Assembly (NCBI RefSeq): GCF_028463845.1
Contig: NZ_CP116805.1
Location: 3,034,001-3,098,000 of the forward strand
Direction: 5' to 3'
Source: Gimibacter soli
GTDB lineage: Bacteria > Pseudomonadota > Alphaproteobacteria > Sphingomonadales > Kordiimonadaceae
Length of the DNA: 64,000 nucleotides
The notes beneath the pieces are model-generated. The model was not told the origin of the DNA. It did no database searches and saw only the letters and a program-made list of their open reading frames with translations. Positions 9,500 through 17,257 of this stretch are shown here, one piece after another. Within the stretch, counting starts at the first letter, position 1. Every line of letters begins with the position of its first letter. The position numbers and the translations under genes were made by a program.

Positions 9500-10870
9500 A
9501 TGGCGGAAACACAGGAACAATCAGAAACTGGCATCGATGGCCGCCGCCCGGTCAGCAACCTCACCTACATGCTGGCCAGCATCCTGATCTGCAACCTGCC
9601 CTTCATCGGATTCTATATCATCGGCAGCGCCCCGCGCCTGCCCTTCATCCTGGCCTATACCGTCCTCGCCATCCTTGTTGGTGTGCGGCCCCGTATCCTC
9701 TATCTCCTCGCCTTCTGGGCCATGCTGATTTACGACCTGCTTACAACGGCTGCCGGGGTCTTCTATTTCTCGGTCGAGGAAATCGCGGCGGCGGCCAAGT
9801 TCCTGCCGATGCTGAGCCCGTCCGAAGGTTTTGCCTTCTATCTGCCGTTCGTTGCCATTCTTGTATGCGGCACGCTCGCGACCCTTGGCGCGCTGCGCTA
9901 CCGCCCCGCCAATCCCGTTCGGCTGATCCTGCCGTTCATCGGCCTCACGCTGGCTGTGGGGGCGGTAGAACATCTGAATGTCGCCCTCAGCGGCTATCAC
10001 CTTGGCAAGGCAATGGGACAGGACAAGCCGTTCGAATCCGCCGTGAACGCCTCGGGCTTAGAAGCCCGTGTCGAAGCCCTGCCGAAGGGGCGCAAGGCAC
10101 TTCTGGTGATGGTGGAAAGCTACGGCCTTTATCTTGACCCCGCGATCAGGGCGCAGATTGCTGCCCCCCTTCACGCCCCTGCCTTGCAGGAACGTTTCTC
10201 CATTCGCGAAGGCACCACCACATTCCTTGGCCACACGACCGACGCTGAAATGCGGGAACTCTGCGGCACGTGGGCCGGATACCGCGACATCGGCGCGCCC
10301 GACAGCCTGCCCATCGGCCCCTGTCTGCCCCAGCGACTGGCGGGTGCTGGCATTGAAACAGTCGCCATCCACGGGTTCTGGAGCGCCATGTTCAACCGCG
10401 CCGACTGGTTCCCGAAGATCGGCATCGGTCGCAGCATCTTTTATGAACAGATGAAAGGCTTGGGGCTTGAAGAATGCCGGGGCGTCTTCATCGGCCCGTG
10501 CGACCCTGAAATGCTGGACAGCAGCGTCGTGGACGAACTCACAAGCGGCGACACGAAGCTTGTCTATTTCCTTACGCTCACGAGCCATCTGCCCTTTGTG
10601 GCAACCGATCGCTACGACACACCCTTCCCCTGTGGCACGGACACATCGCCCATCACCGATTACCAGGCCTGCAAGCAGGCGAACTATCTGCACAGCTTCT
10701 TCGTCCATCTGGCCGGCACGCTGGCGCGCGATGACCTGCCGGTCGATACGATCCTGCTGGTCGGCGACCATGTGCCGCCGTTCCTGAAGCGGGACGCCCG
10801 CGCCCTTTTCGATCCCGGCGTCGTGCCATGGGTCGCCTATGACCGGCACGCAGAAAAAAGCGCGAACTGA
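9500..10870 (+). CDS. LtaS-like membrane sulfatase-fold transferase, copy 1
   Basis: A 456-residue protein: five N-terminal membrane helices (about 21-41, 47-64, 66-88, 110-130 and 141-158), then a periplasmic alkaline-phosphatase-superfamily domain. Active-site elements of LtaS/MdoB-type phosphoglycerol and phosphoethanolamine transferases are visible: Glu206 in VESYG, nucleophile candidate Thr246 in GHTTDAE, HGFWSAMFNR (His291, Arg300), LTSHLPF (His363) and GDHVPP (Asp423, His424). It probably moves a phospho-alcohol group from a phospholipid to a periplasmic or envelope acceptor; donor and acceptor are unknown. It starts 29 bases after binding protein 1, behind a GGGGGG run. Clear paralogue of the next gene. 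Confidence 0.82.
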   Translation: MAETQEQSETGIDGRRPVSNLTYMLASILICNLPFIGFYIIGSAPRLPFILAYTVLAILVGVRPRILYLLAFWAMLIYDLLTTAAGVFYFSVEEIAAAAKFLPMLSPSEGFAFYLPFVAILVCGTLATLGALRYRPANPVRLILPFIGLTLAVGAVEHLNVALSGYHLGKAMGQDKPFESAVNASGLEARVEALPKGRKALLVMVESYGLYLDPAIRAQIAAPLHAPALQERFSIREGTTTFLGHTTDAEMRELCGTWAGYRDIGAPDSLPIGPCLPQRLAGAGIETVAIHGFWSAMFNRADWFPKIGIGRSIFYEQMKGLGLEECRGVFIGPCDPEMLDSSVVDELTSGDTKLVYFLTLTSHLPFVATDRYDTPFPCGTDTSPITDYQACKQANYLHSFFVHLAGTLARDDLPVDTILLVGDHVPPFLKRDARALFDPGVVPWVAYDRHAEKSAN

Positions 10871-10958
10871 CTGATTTTATTCAAACATAAAGCGCTTCTT
10901 AACGGTCACGTGTCACGCTGGGCTCAAATCGGCAAAACGGGCGGGGGTCCGGACGGGC

Positions 10959-12356
10959 ATGACTTTAGTTGAGACGCAAAAGGCGGCTGCACAGGCAGAC
11001 AATCGCCGCCCTATCGGCAATTTCGCCTACATTCTGGCCTGTCTGGTGATCTGTAACCTGCCGTTCGTCGGCTTTTACATCATCGGCACCGGATCGCGCG
11101 CCAACTATCTGGCGCTTTATGCACTGATGGGCATCCTCCTCGCCCGCAAGGCAAAGCCTGGCTATGTGGTGCTGTTCTGGCTGATTTTCCTATCGGATAT
11201 CGTCTCGACTGCGGCACGGATCTTTTCCTTCTCGCTTCTCGAGTTCACCGCCGCCTTCCGCTTCATCCCGATGCTGACACCGACGGACGGCCTTGCCTTC
11301 TATGCGCCTTTCGCCCTGCTGTTTGTCGCGGGTATTGCCGTCACATGGGGTATCTATCGCTACCGCCCGGCCACACCTGACAAGCTGACCATGCCCTTTG
11401 CCCTTGTCACGCTCGTCGCCGTTGGGGCCGAGCATTTCGTGGCCTCCGTGCCCGCAGCCAACATCTATGGCCCCGGCGACGCGCCGTTCCAGTCGGCCAT
11501 GATGCAAACAGACTTCGAGGCGCGCACGCTGGCGCTTCCGGAAAATGGCAAGACGCTGCTAATCGTCGCCGAAAGCTACGGCGACTATCTGGACCCCGCC
11601 ATCCGGCAGGCCATCAGTGCGCCGCTGATGTCAGCCCCGGTGACCGCACAGTTCGATGTGCAGGAAGGCACCTCCCGTTTCGCCGGCCACACGCCGCAGG
11701 GCGAACTTCGCGAGCTTTGTGGTCGCTATCTCGATTACGAGGATATCGACGCTGCAGCGAAGGCAGATATGCCCTCCTGCCTGCCCGAACAGGCGAGCGA
11801 AGCCGGCGTTGAGACAGTCGGCATTCATGGCTTTTCCGGGTGGATGTTCGACCGCACCGAATGGTATCCGCTGGTCGGGTTCGACCGCATGGTCTTCGCC
11901 GAAGACCTTCAGAACCAGCAACTCAAGGAATGCAAGGGTATCCTTGTTGGCCTCTGCGATATTCCGCTTCTGGAAACCCGAATCGCCGAGGAACTGCAGG
12001 GGGAAGGACGGAAAATGGTCTATTTCCTGACCCTCACAAGCCACCTGCCCTTCGTCGCTCACGAATATGGCGAGCCGTTTGACTGCGAAGGGGAAGACCG
12101 CGCAATTGCGGATTTCCAGGCCTGCCAGCAAGCCAACTATCTGAACGGCCTGATGGGCCGGGTGGCTGCACTGATCGCAAGTACGGGCCCCGAGCTTGAT
12201 TCGGTGCTGATTGTAGGTGACCATCGCCCGCCTTTCATTAAGCGCGATGCGAAGGAAATGTTCAGGGTCGATACTGTTCCCTATTTCTATCTGACCCGAA
12301 AGCGCAACGACGTCGCCCACGGCGACGTGGCAGAGAATGTGGAGTCCGGTGTATGA
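10959..12356 (+). CDS. LtaS-like membrane sulfatase-fold transferase, copy 2
   Basis: A 465-residue paralogue of the preceding gene, aligning along its whole length: NLPFVGFYIIG in helix 1, Glu205 in AESYGDYLDPAIR, Thr245 in GHTPQGELRELCG, His290/Arg299 in the HGFSGWMFDRTEW block, LTSHLPFVA and GDHRPPFIKRDA. All predicted metal and nucleophile residues are kept, so both copies are probably active. The acceptor-side region between about residues 255 and 285 differs most, which may reflect different substrates (inference). An 88-base gap separates it from copy 1, enough for a promoter, though no clear one is seen. Its stop overlaps the ATG of binding protein 2. Confidence 0.82.
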   Translation: MTLVETQKAAAQADNRRPIGNFAYILACLVICNLPFVGFYIIGTGSRANYLALYALMGILLARKAKPGYVVLFWLIFLSDIVSTAARIFSFSLLEFTAAFRFIPMLTPTDGLAFYAPFALLFVAGIAVTWGIYRYRPATPDKLTMPFALVTLVAVGAEHFVASVPAANIYGPGDAPFQSAMMQTDFEARTLALPENGKTLLIVAESYGDYLDPAIRQAISAPLMSAPVTAQFDVQEGTSRFAGHTPQGELRELCGRYLDYEDIDAAAKADMPSCLPEQASEAGVETVGIHGFSGWMFDRTEWYPLVGFDRMVFAEDLQNQQLKECKGILVGLCDIPLLETRIAEELQGEGRKMVYFLTLTSHLPFVAHEYGEPFDCEGEDRAIADFQACQQANYLNGLMGRVAALIASTGPELDSVLIVGDHRPPFIKRDAKEMFRVDTVPYFYLTRKRNDVAHGDVAENVESGV

Positions 12357-13114
12357 GTAAGGCTTGGGGAAGCCTCGTATCGCTTGTGTTTCTGAGTGCC
12401 CAGATTCTGGCCGCGGACGACAGGCCCGCGATCAACGTGACCTATTACGACTATCCGCCGACCATGAAGATCGTCGATGGCCGTCCGGCCGGCCCCTATG
12501 TGGACCAGATCGTCAGGGTTGCCGAAACCGCCGGCCTCACAATCCATTGGCTGCTGACCACCATCAACACCGAAACAAAGATGTTGGATCAGGGCGTGCG
12601 GCAAATTTGCACAACAGGACGCCTGCACAATGAAGATCGCGCTTCGCGCTGGCTTTATGTGCCCTATGAATGGGATTGGTTGCCCGGTGACATCATCATC
12701 GCCCAGCCCGACAAAGCGACGGCTGTGGCCGAGCATGCCCACATACTCGATCTGTTGCATGATCGTAGCCTGCACCCGATGATGGTGGGCGGCAGCACTT
12801 TTGGAAACGTGATCGACAAGGCTATCAAGTACCGCGACCACTGGATTGCAAACGATGTAGGCTCGGAAATCCAGGTAATCAAGCTGCTGGCCGCGGGCCG
12901 CGCTGATTATACGGTCATTGCCTTCGACCAGTGGGAGGAAGCACTGGCGGCTGACCAGAGCCTTTCGTTCCTTTCCGCCTTGAAGATCGACGGTGTCCTG
13001 CCACCTGCCCCAATATACCTGACCTGCAGCAAGGCGACCGATCCAATGGTCATCACCAAGCTGGGCGAGGCCATGGGCAAGCTCGGCTACAAATACCGAC
13101 CCGACATCCACTGA
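12353..13114 (+). CDS. Periplasmic solute-binding-protein-like protein, copy 2
   Basis: A 253-residue paralogue of the protein at 8724-9470, with a signal peptide ending near ILAADD. Shared blocks include VTYYDYPPTMKIVDGRPAGPY, ETKMLDQGVRQICTTGRL, RSLHPMMVGG, AAGRADYT and the C-terminal LGY. Both conserved cysteines are kept (Cys86, Cys225). The ATG overlaps the stop of the second LtaS-like gene (ATGA). A bidirectional terminator follows immediately, so this closes the operon. The gene order binding protein, transferase, transferase, binding protein is mirror-like, although all four are on the same strand. Function unknown; a ligand-sensing partner of the transferase is one hypothesis. Confidence 0.8.
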   Translation: MSKAWGSLVSLVFLSAQILAADDRPAINVTYYDYPPTMKIVDGRPAGPYVDQIVRVAETAGLTIHWLLTTINTETKMLDQGVRQICTTGRLHNEDRASRWLYVPYEWDWLPGDIIIAQPDKATAVAEHAHILDLLHDRSLHPMMVGGSTFGNVIDKAIKYRDHWIANDVGSEIQVIKLLAAGRADYTVIAFDQWEEALAADQSLSFLSALKIDGVLPPAPIYLTCSKATDPMVITKLGEAMGKLGYKYRPDIH

Positions 13115-13123
13115 CCAGCAACA

Positions 13124-13158
13124 AAAAGGGCCGGCAACCTTGCAGCTACCGGCCTTTT
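13124..13158. terminator. Bidirectional intrinsic terminator
   Basis: An AAAAGGGCCGG arm and a CCGGCCTTTT arm surround a 14-base spacer, leaving one bulged G. It lies between the convergent ends of the quartet operon (stop at 13114) and scoB (stop at 13177). It has T-rich tails on both strands, so it can serve both. Confidence 0.75.
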
Positions 13159-13176
13159 CCAATTCCTTCTACAAGA

Positions 13177-13809
13177 TCAGCTGACGAGCGTGGCTTCCGT
13201 CTTGGCCTTAACTTCGTCAAGCGTCACGCCGTCGGCAAGCTCGACAACCTTCAGGCCGCCTTTGACCACATCGAACACGCCAAGCCCCGTGATGATGCGG
13301 TCCACAACGGCAGTGCCTGTCAGCGGCAACGTGCAGGTCTTCAGGAGCTTCGACTCGCCCGCCTTGTTGGTGTGATCCATGATCACCACAACGCGCTTCA
13401 CACCGGCCACAAGGTCCATGGCGCCGCCCATGCCCTTCACCATCTTGCCGGGGATCATCCAGTTGGCGAGATCGCCGTTTTCGGCCACTTCCATGGCGCC
13501 GAGGATCGACAGGTCGATATGCCCGCCGCGGATCATGCCGAAGCTGTCGGCCGACGAGAAATAGCTGGTGGTGGCGAGTTCGGTGATCGTCTGCTTGCCG
13601 GCGTTGATGAGGTCAGCGTCTTCCTCGCCCTCATAGGGGAACGGCCCCATGCCGAGCATGCCGTTTTCGGACTGCAACGTCACCTCGATCCCATCCGGGA
13701 TATGGTTTGCTACAAGCGTCGGGATGCCGATGCCGAGGTTCACATAGAAACCGTCTTCGAGTTCACGGGCGGCACGTGCCGCCATCTGGTCGCGGTCCCA
13801 AGCCATCAT
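13177..13809 (-). CDS. scoB: 3-oxoacid CoA-transferase subunit B
   Basis: A 210-residue beta subunit of the SCOT/AtoA family. The catalytic glutamate lies in [13 protein letters not shown], and [19 protein letters not shown] is the conserved N-terminal block. With subunit A it transfers CoA from succinyl-CoA (or another donor) to acetoacetate or a related 3-oxoacid, linking ketone-body and short-chain acid use to acetyl-CoA. Its ATG overlaps the scoA stop (ATGA), so the two subunits are translationally coupled. The exact acid specificity cannot be read from the sequence. Ends at a shared terminator. Confidence 0.94.
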   Translation of the reverse strand: MMAWDRDQMAARAARELEDGFYVNLGIGIPTLVANHIPDGIEVTLQSENGMLGMGPFPYEGEEDADLINAGKQTITELATTSYFSSADSFGMIRGGHIDLSILGAMEVAENGDLANWMIPGKMVKGMGGAMDLVAGVKRVVVIMDHTNKAGESKLLKTCTLPLTGTAVVDRIITGLGVFDVVKGGLKVVELADGVTLDEVKAKTEATLVS

Positions 13810-14510
13810 GCGGTCTCCTTCTTGCGCACGGTGCGCTGTTCGATGCGCTTCTCGAAGCTGCCCTTGATCAGGCGCTGCACGAAAATGCCGGGGGTGTGGA
13901 TATGATCGGGGTCAAGGCTGCCGGCGGGCACAATCTCCTCGACCTCGGCGACCGTCACCTTGCCGGCAGTTGCCATCATCGGATTGAAGTTCCGCGCCGT
14001 TTTCCGGTACACGAGATTGCCTTCGGTATCGGCTTTCCATGCCTTCACGATGGAAAGGTCGGCCACAAGGCCGGTTTCCATGATGTAGGTTTCGCCGCCG
14101 AAGTCCTTGTGTTCCTTGCCCTCAGCAATCAGGGTGCCCACACCGGTCTTGGTGTAGAAACCGGGAATACCGGCGCCGCCTGCGCGGATGCGTTCGGCAA
14201 GCGTGCCCTGCGGGTTGAACTCAAGCTGCAGTTCGCCCGCCAGATACTGGCGTTCGAATTCCTTGTTCTCGCCCACATAGGACGAGATCATTTTGCGGAT
14301 GCGCTTGGCATCCAGAAGCACACCAAGGCCGAAGCCATCGACGCCGCAGTTATTGGAAATGACCGTGATATCCTTCACGCCGCTTTTGAGAAGCGCCGCG
14401 ATCAGATTCTCCGGGATGCCGCAAAGGCCGAAGCCCCCCGACATGATGGTCATGCCGTCAAACAGCAGGCCTTCCAGCGCTGTTCCGGCATTATCAAACA
14501 CTTTTCTCAT
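13806..14510 (-). CDS. scoA: 3-oxoacid CoA-transferase subunit A
   Basis: A 234-residue alpha subunit with the CoA-transferase family 1 signature [13 protein letters not shown] and the conserved [15 protein letters not shown]. The start is ATG at 14510 (MRKVFDNAG), preceded by GGGGAG at a good distance; the open frame runs 29 codons further upstream but without support. It forms the heteromeric CoA-transferase with scoB. A perfect seven-base inverted repeat at 14565-14582, some 55 bases upstream of the start, is a candidate operator. Confidence 0.94.
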   Translation of the reverse strand: MRKVFDNAGTALEGLLFDGMTIMSGGFGLCGIPENLIAALLKSGVKDITVISNNCGVDGFGLGVLLDAKRIRKMISSYVGENKEFERQYLAGELQLEFNPQGTLAERIRAGGAGIPGFYTKTGVGTLIAEGKEHKDFGGETYIMETGLVADLSIVKAWKADTEGNLVYRKTARNFNPMMATAGKVTVAEVEEIVPAGSLDPDHIHTPGIFVQRLIKGSFEKRIEQRTVRKKETA

Positions 14511-14564
14511 GGCCACTCCCCAGGCTTGTTGGCACCGCTGGCGCCAAAATTTCAATGAGCGTTG

Positions 14565-14582
14565 AAAATCGATAACGATTTT
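14565..14582. promoter_or_regulatory. Inverted repeat upstream of scoA (candidate operator)
   Basis: AAAATCG-ATAA-CGATTTT is a perfect inverted repeat with seven-base arms. It lies in the 184-base divergent region between scoAB (minus) and a small membrane protein gene (plus). Its position fits an operator or -35/-10 overlap for scoAB. It could instead be a weak hairpin read on the plus strand, because extra T residues follow the right arm. No regulator gene lies next to it. Confidence 0.45.
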
Positions 14583-14694
14583 TTGCACTGCACGCAAGAC
14601 GGAGTAGCTTTGAATATGCCGTATTTCGGCCTATATTGAAGGCACAAATATAAAAGCCGGATCACATTCCGGCGACAGCGAGCGGAGACCAACC

Positions 14695-14964
14695 ATGATG
14701 CGCATCCTGTGCCGCACAATAGGCACCTTTTTCTGTCTGATCGGAATAGTCGGCATGCTGACGCCCATTCCGCTTGGCCTCATCTTCTTCATTATCGGCC
14801 TGATGTTCCTGATCCCGTCGACCCCTTCGGCGGCAACTGCCGTGCGTTGGGCGCGCCGCAAGTCGGACATTTTTGACCGTTCGATGGATGCCGTCACCGT
14901 GCGCCTGCCGGTGCCCTACCGCCGGGTATTGCGCCAGACCGAGATAGATTTCTACGAGGTTTAA
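14695..14964 (+). CDS. Small two-helix membrane protein, paralogue of the one at 56884
   Basis: An 89-residue protein: a membrane hairpin (TIGTFFCLIGIVGMLTPIPL, then a second helix up to FLIPSTPS) followed by a basic cytoplasmic tail. The pattern G-x4-IG-x5-PIPLG-x4-IGL-x-L recurs in the small protein at 56884-57186. It resembles the PGPGW/DUF454-like groups of small integral membrane proteins; no function is known. The start has GGAGA upstream. Its TAA overlaps the TAA of the convergent WYL regulator (TTAA at 14961-14964), a very tight tail-to-tail arrangement. Confidence 0.75.
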   Translation: MMRILCRTIGTFFCLIGIVGMLTPIPLGLIFFIIGLMFLIPSTPSAATAVRWARRKSDIFDRSMDAVTVRLPVPYRRVLRQTEIDFYEV

Positions 14965-15683
14965 GCCAGGCTTGCGCCTTCATCGGGGCAAGCCGCCCGA
15001 CGCTCGCGGCTGGCTTCCTCGAACCAGCGGCGCACCAGATCGTCGCGCCTGCCCGGGTAGCGCGCCCCCACAAGGCTTTGCGAGACCATCCTGTCCGGCC
15101 GGAAGTTCCTGAAGCTCCGCCGCATCTCGCACCAGGCGCCGAGCACTGCCGAGTTGCCGAAAAAGACCAGCGCGATCGGCCAGATGGTCCGTTCCGAGCG
15201 CTCCCCTTTTTCATTGATATAGGCAATCGTCACCTTCTCCTGCCCCCTGATGGCGCCACGGATTAAGGTGAGGTCGATAGGCCCGGCGAGCCGGTCATCA
15301 ATCGGTGCAGCGAAATAGGCAGTGGCTTCCATATCGGCCCGCACGTCTTCGGGCAGCACGGTGCGCACCTTGGCAAGCAGCGATTCGGCTGCCCGGATCA
15401 GCGCCTTGTCGCCGTACCGGCCGGCGAGTTTGGCGCCGATCACCACGGCTTCCACCTCTTCGGTTGTCAGCATCAGGGGCGGCAGGTGATAGCCGGCGTG
15501 CAGCACATAGCCGATCCCGGCCTCGCCCTCGATGGGGACGCCGTCAGCCTGCAGGCCGGCGATATCGCGGTAAACGGTCCGCACGGAAACGCCGATTTCT
15601 GCGGCGATATGGTCTGCCGTTACCGGCCTGCCGTGGCGCCGCAGTATCTCGATCGTTTCAAAAAGACGGTCGGCTTTGCGCAT
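14961..15683 (-). CDS. YafY-type HTH/WYL-domain transcriptional regulator
   Basis: A 240-residue regulator. The N-terminal winged helix (MRKADRLFETIEILRRHGRP... VRTVYRDIAGLQADG) is followed by a WYL domain (VTIAYINEKGERSERTIWPI... FFGNSAVLGAWCEMRRSFRNF). Members sense small or nucleic-acid ligands and usually act locally. The start at 15683 is set by GAGGGG six bases upstream; the open frame extends further without support. It is divergent from a glutathione-transferase-like gene. The region between them holds a CTGACA...TGTCAG palindrome plus an extra half-site, so control of that gene and of itself is likely, though inferred. Confidence 0.9.
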   Translation of the reverse strand: MRKADRLFETIEILRRHGRPVTADHIAAEIGVSVRTVYRDIAGLQADGVPIEGEAGIGYVLHAGYHLPPLMLTTEEVEAVVIGAKLAGRYGDKALIRAAESLLAKVRTVLPEDVRADMEATAYFAAPIDDRLAGPIDLTLIRGAIRGQEKVTIAYINEKGERSERTIWPIALVFFGNSAVLGAWCEMRRSFRNFRPDRMVSQSLVGARYPGRRDDLVRRWFEEASRERRAACPDEGASLA

Positions 15684-15726
15684 GAAAACCCCTCGGGTCA
15701 ATTTTCTGCACCCTATCTTAAAGCTA

Positions 15727-15754
15727 CTGACAAGCCCTGTCAGCAGCCTGTCAG
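15727..15754. promoter_or_regulatory. Candidate operator between the WYL regulator and the GST gene
   Basis: CTGACA-AGCCC-TGTCAG at 15727-15743 is a perfect six-base inverted repeat with a five-base spacer. A further CTGTCAG half-site follows at 15748-15754. The 134-base region has no other strong symmetry and separates the regulator start (15683) from the GST start (15818). This is the arrangement expected for autoregulation plus control of the divergent target. Binding itself is inference. Confidence 0.55.
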
Positions 15755-15817
15755 TATGGTGCCCCTGTCGCCGATCGACAGCGGCGACGCGAGATCCAGA
15801 ACAAGGGGACCCGAGAC

Positions 15818-16552
15818 ATGACAAGCGAGACTTTCACCCTCCTGCAATTCCCGACGGCACCGGGTGCCGTCAATCTTTCCTGCTTCTGTATCAAGGCAGA
15901 AATCCTGCTGCAGATGACAGGGGCGACTTACCGGACCGACGAAACCGAAGACTTCATGAAAATGCCCAAGGGCAAGTTTCCCGTGCTTCGGGCCGGCGAC
16001 AAGCTGATCCCGGATTCGGAATTCATCCGGCACTATCTTGAAGAAACGCTTTCGAAAGATCTGGACGCCGCCCTCACCCGCAGCGAACGGGCCGTGGCCC
16101 ATGCCTTTGCCCGCATGATCGAGGAACGGCTTTACTGGGTCGCGGTCTATAGCCGTTGGGTGGACCCTGCCGTGTGGCCGATCCTCAAGGAAGCCGTCTT
16201 CGATGACGTCCCGGCCGAGATGCGGAACGAAGTGGCTGACGGCGTGCAGAAGGAAATCCTGCGCGACCTGCATGGCCACGGCCTTGGCCGCCACAGTCAG
16301 GAAGAAATCTATGGCCTCGGCGCGCGGGACATTGCCGCCATCGCCGATTTCCTGGGCGACAAGCAATGGATGATGGGGCCGGGTCTTTCGAGCCTTGATG
16401 CCGTCGTCATCGGCCTGCTTGGCAGCATCATGGGCGCGGGCCTGCCTTCGCCCCTGATTGCCGAGATCGAACGCCATCCGAACCTTGCCTGGTACGTGGA
16501 ACGTGGCCTTGGCCGTTTCTTCCCGGCCGTTCAGATGAAAAAGGCAAGCTGA
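15818..16552 (+). CDS. Glutathione S-transferase family protein (Fax/metaxin-like)
   Basis: A 244-residue protein with a thioredoxin-like N-terminal half (TLLQFPTAPGAVNLSCFCIKAEILLQ, then KGKFPVLRAGDKLIPDSEFI, the cis-proline and glutathione-binding Asp-Ser region). The all-helical C-terminal half ends LSSLDAVVIGLLGSIM. The layout resembles the failed-axon-connection/metaxin-like branch rather than classical GSTs. Substrate is unknown; detoxification or thiol chemistry is plausible. It is divergent from a WYL regulator and is probably its target. Two hairpin terminators follow. Confidence 0.85.
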   Translation: MTSETFTLLQFPTAPGAVNLSCFCIKAEILLQMTGATYRTDETEDFMKMPKGKFPVLRAGDKLIPDSEFIRHYLEETLSKDLDAALTRSERAVAHAFARMIEERLYWVAVYSRWVDPAVWPILKEAVFDDVPAEMRNEVADGVQKEILRDLHGHGLGRHSQEEIYGLGARDIAAIADFLGDKQWMMGPGLSSLDAVVIGLLGSIMGAGLPSPLIAEIERHPNLAWYVERGLGRFFPAVQMKKAS

Positions 16553-16590
16553 GGTTCCTTGCCCACCTCCCGCCTTCCCCCGAAAGGCGA

Positions 16591-16629
16591 AGGGCCGCCC
16601 GGTTTCAGCCCCGAGCGGCCCTATTTTTT
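16591..16629 (+). terminator. Intrinsic terminator after the GST gene
   Basis: The arms AGGGCCGC (16591-16598) and GCGGCCCT (16615-16622) form a strong GC-rich stem, and a T-rich tail (ATTTTTT) follows. It lies about 40 bases after the GST stop. Confidence 0.8.
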
Positions 16630-16646
16630 CGGGGCCCCTGAAACAG

Positions 16647-16676
16647 AAAAGCCGCCCGGTCGCCCGGACGGCTTTT
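16647..16676. terminator. Terminator hairpin serving ppa (and possibly the GST gene)
   Basis: The arms AAAAGCCG...CCGG and CCGGACGGCTTTT pair with one mismatch. The left arm begins with A residues, so the structure has a T-tail on the minus strand just past the ppa stop at 16699. It also has a T-run on the plus strand, so it works in either direction. Confidence 0.75.
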
Positions 16677-16698
16677 TTATCGGTCATGCGCGCGAGGC

Positions 16699-17226
16699 TC
16701 AGCCCTTGTAGTTGGCCATGCCTTCTTCCACGAGCTGGGCGGCTTTCTCAGGGCCTTCCCAGCCAACAACCTTCACCCATTTGCCTTTTTCGAGGTCTTT
16801 GTAATGCTCGAAGAAGTGGGTGATCTGGTCGAGGAAGATCTGCGGCAGCTCGTCGTAGCTCTTCACGTTCGAATAGAAGGGGTGCAGCTTGTCGACCGGC
16901 ACCATCAGGAGCTTCTCATCCATGCCGCTTTCGTCTTCCATGATGAGGACGCCAAGCGGACGGCAGCGCACAACGCAACCGGGCATGAAGGGGGTGCGGT
17001 TGGCAAGGAGAACGTCAACCGGGTCGCCATCGTCCGCCAGCGTGTGCGGGATGAAGCCGTAGTTGCAGGGATAGCGCATCGCGGTGTGCATGATGCGATC
17101 CACAAAGAGGGCGCCCGATTCTTTGTCCATCTCGTATTTCACGGGCTCGGTGCCGGCGGGCACTTCGATGATGACGTTGACGTCCCAGGGGGCGTTTTCG
17201 CCAACCTTGATCTTGCTGATATCCAT
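16699..17226 (-). CDS. ppa: Inorganic pyrophosphatase
   Basis: A 175-residue family I soluble pyrophosphatase. The metal-binding signature DGDPVDVLL is present, as are EMDKESGALFVDR and the C-terminal KWVKVVGWEG block. It hydrolyses pyrophosphate to two phosphates in the cytoplasm and pulls biosynthetic reactions forward. Length is the usual 170-180 residues. The AGGAT upstream of ATG at 17226 fits a ribosome-binding site. It lies 31 bases downstream of ubiA on the same strand and is followed by a terminator. Confidence 0.97.
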   Translation of the reverse strand: MDISKIKVGENAPWDVNVIIEVPAGTEPVKYEMDKESGALFVDRIMHTAMRYPCNYGFIPHTLADDGDPVDVLLANRTPFMPGCVVRCRPLGVLIMEDESGMDEKLLMVPVDKLHPFYSNVKSYDELPQIFLDQITHFFEHYKDLEKGKWVKVVGWEGPEKAAQLVEEGMANYKG

Positions 17227-17257
17227 GGGGAGGATCCTTGCTTTACTTGGGTAGTGG

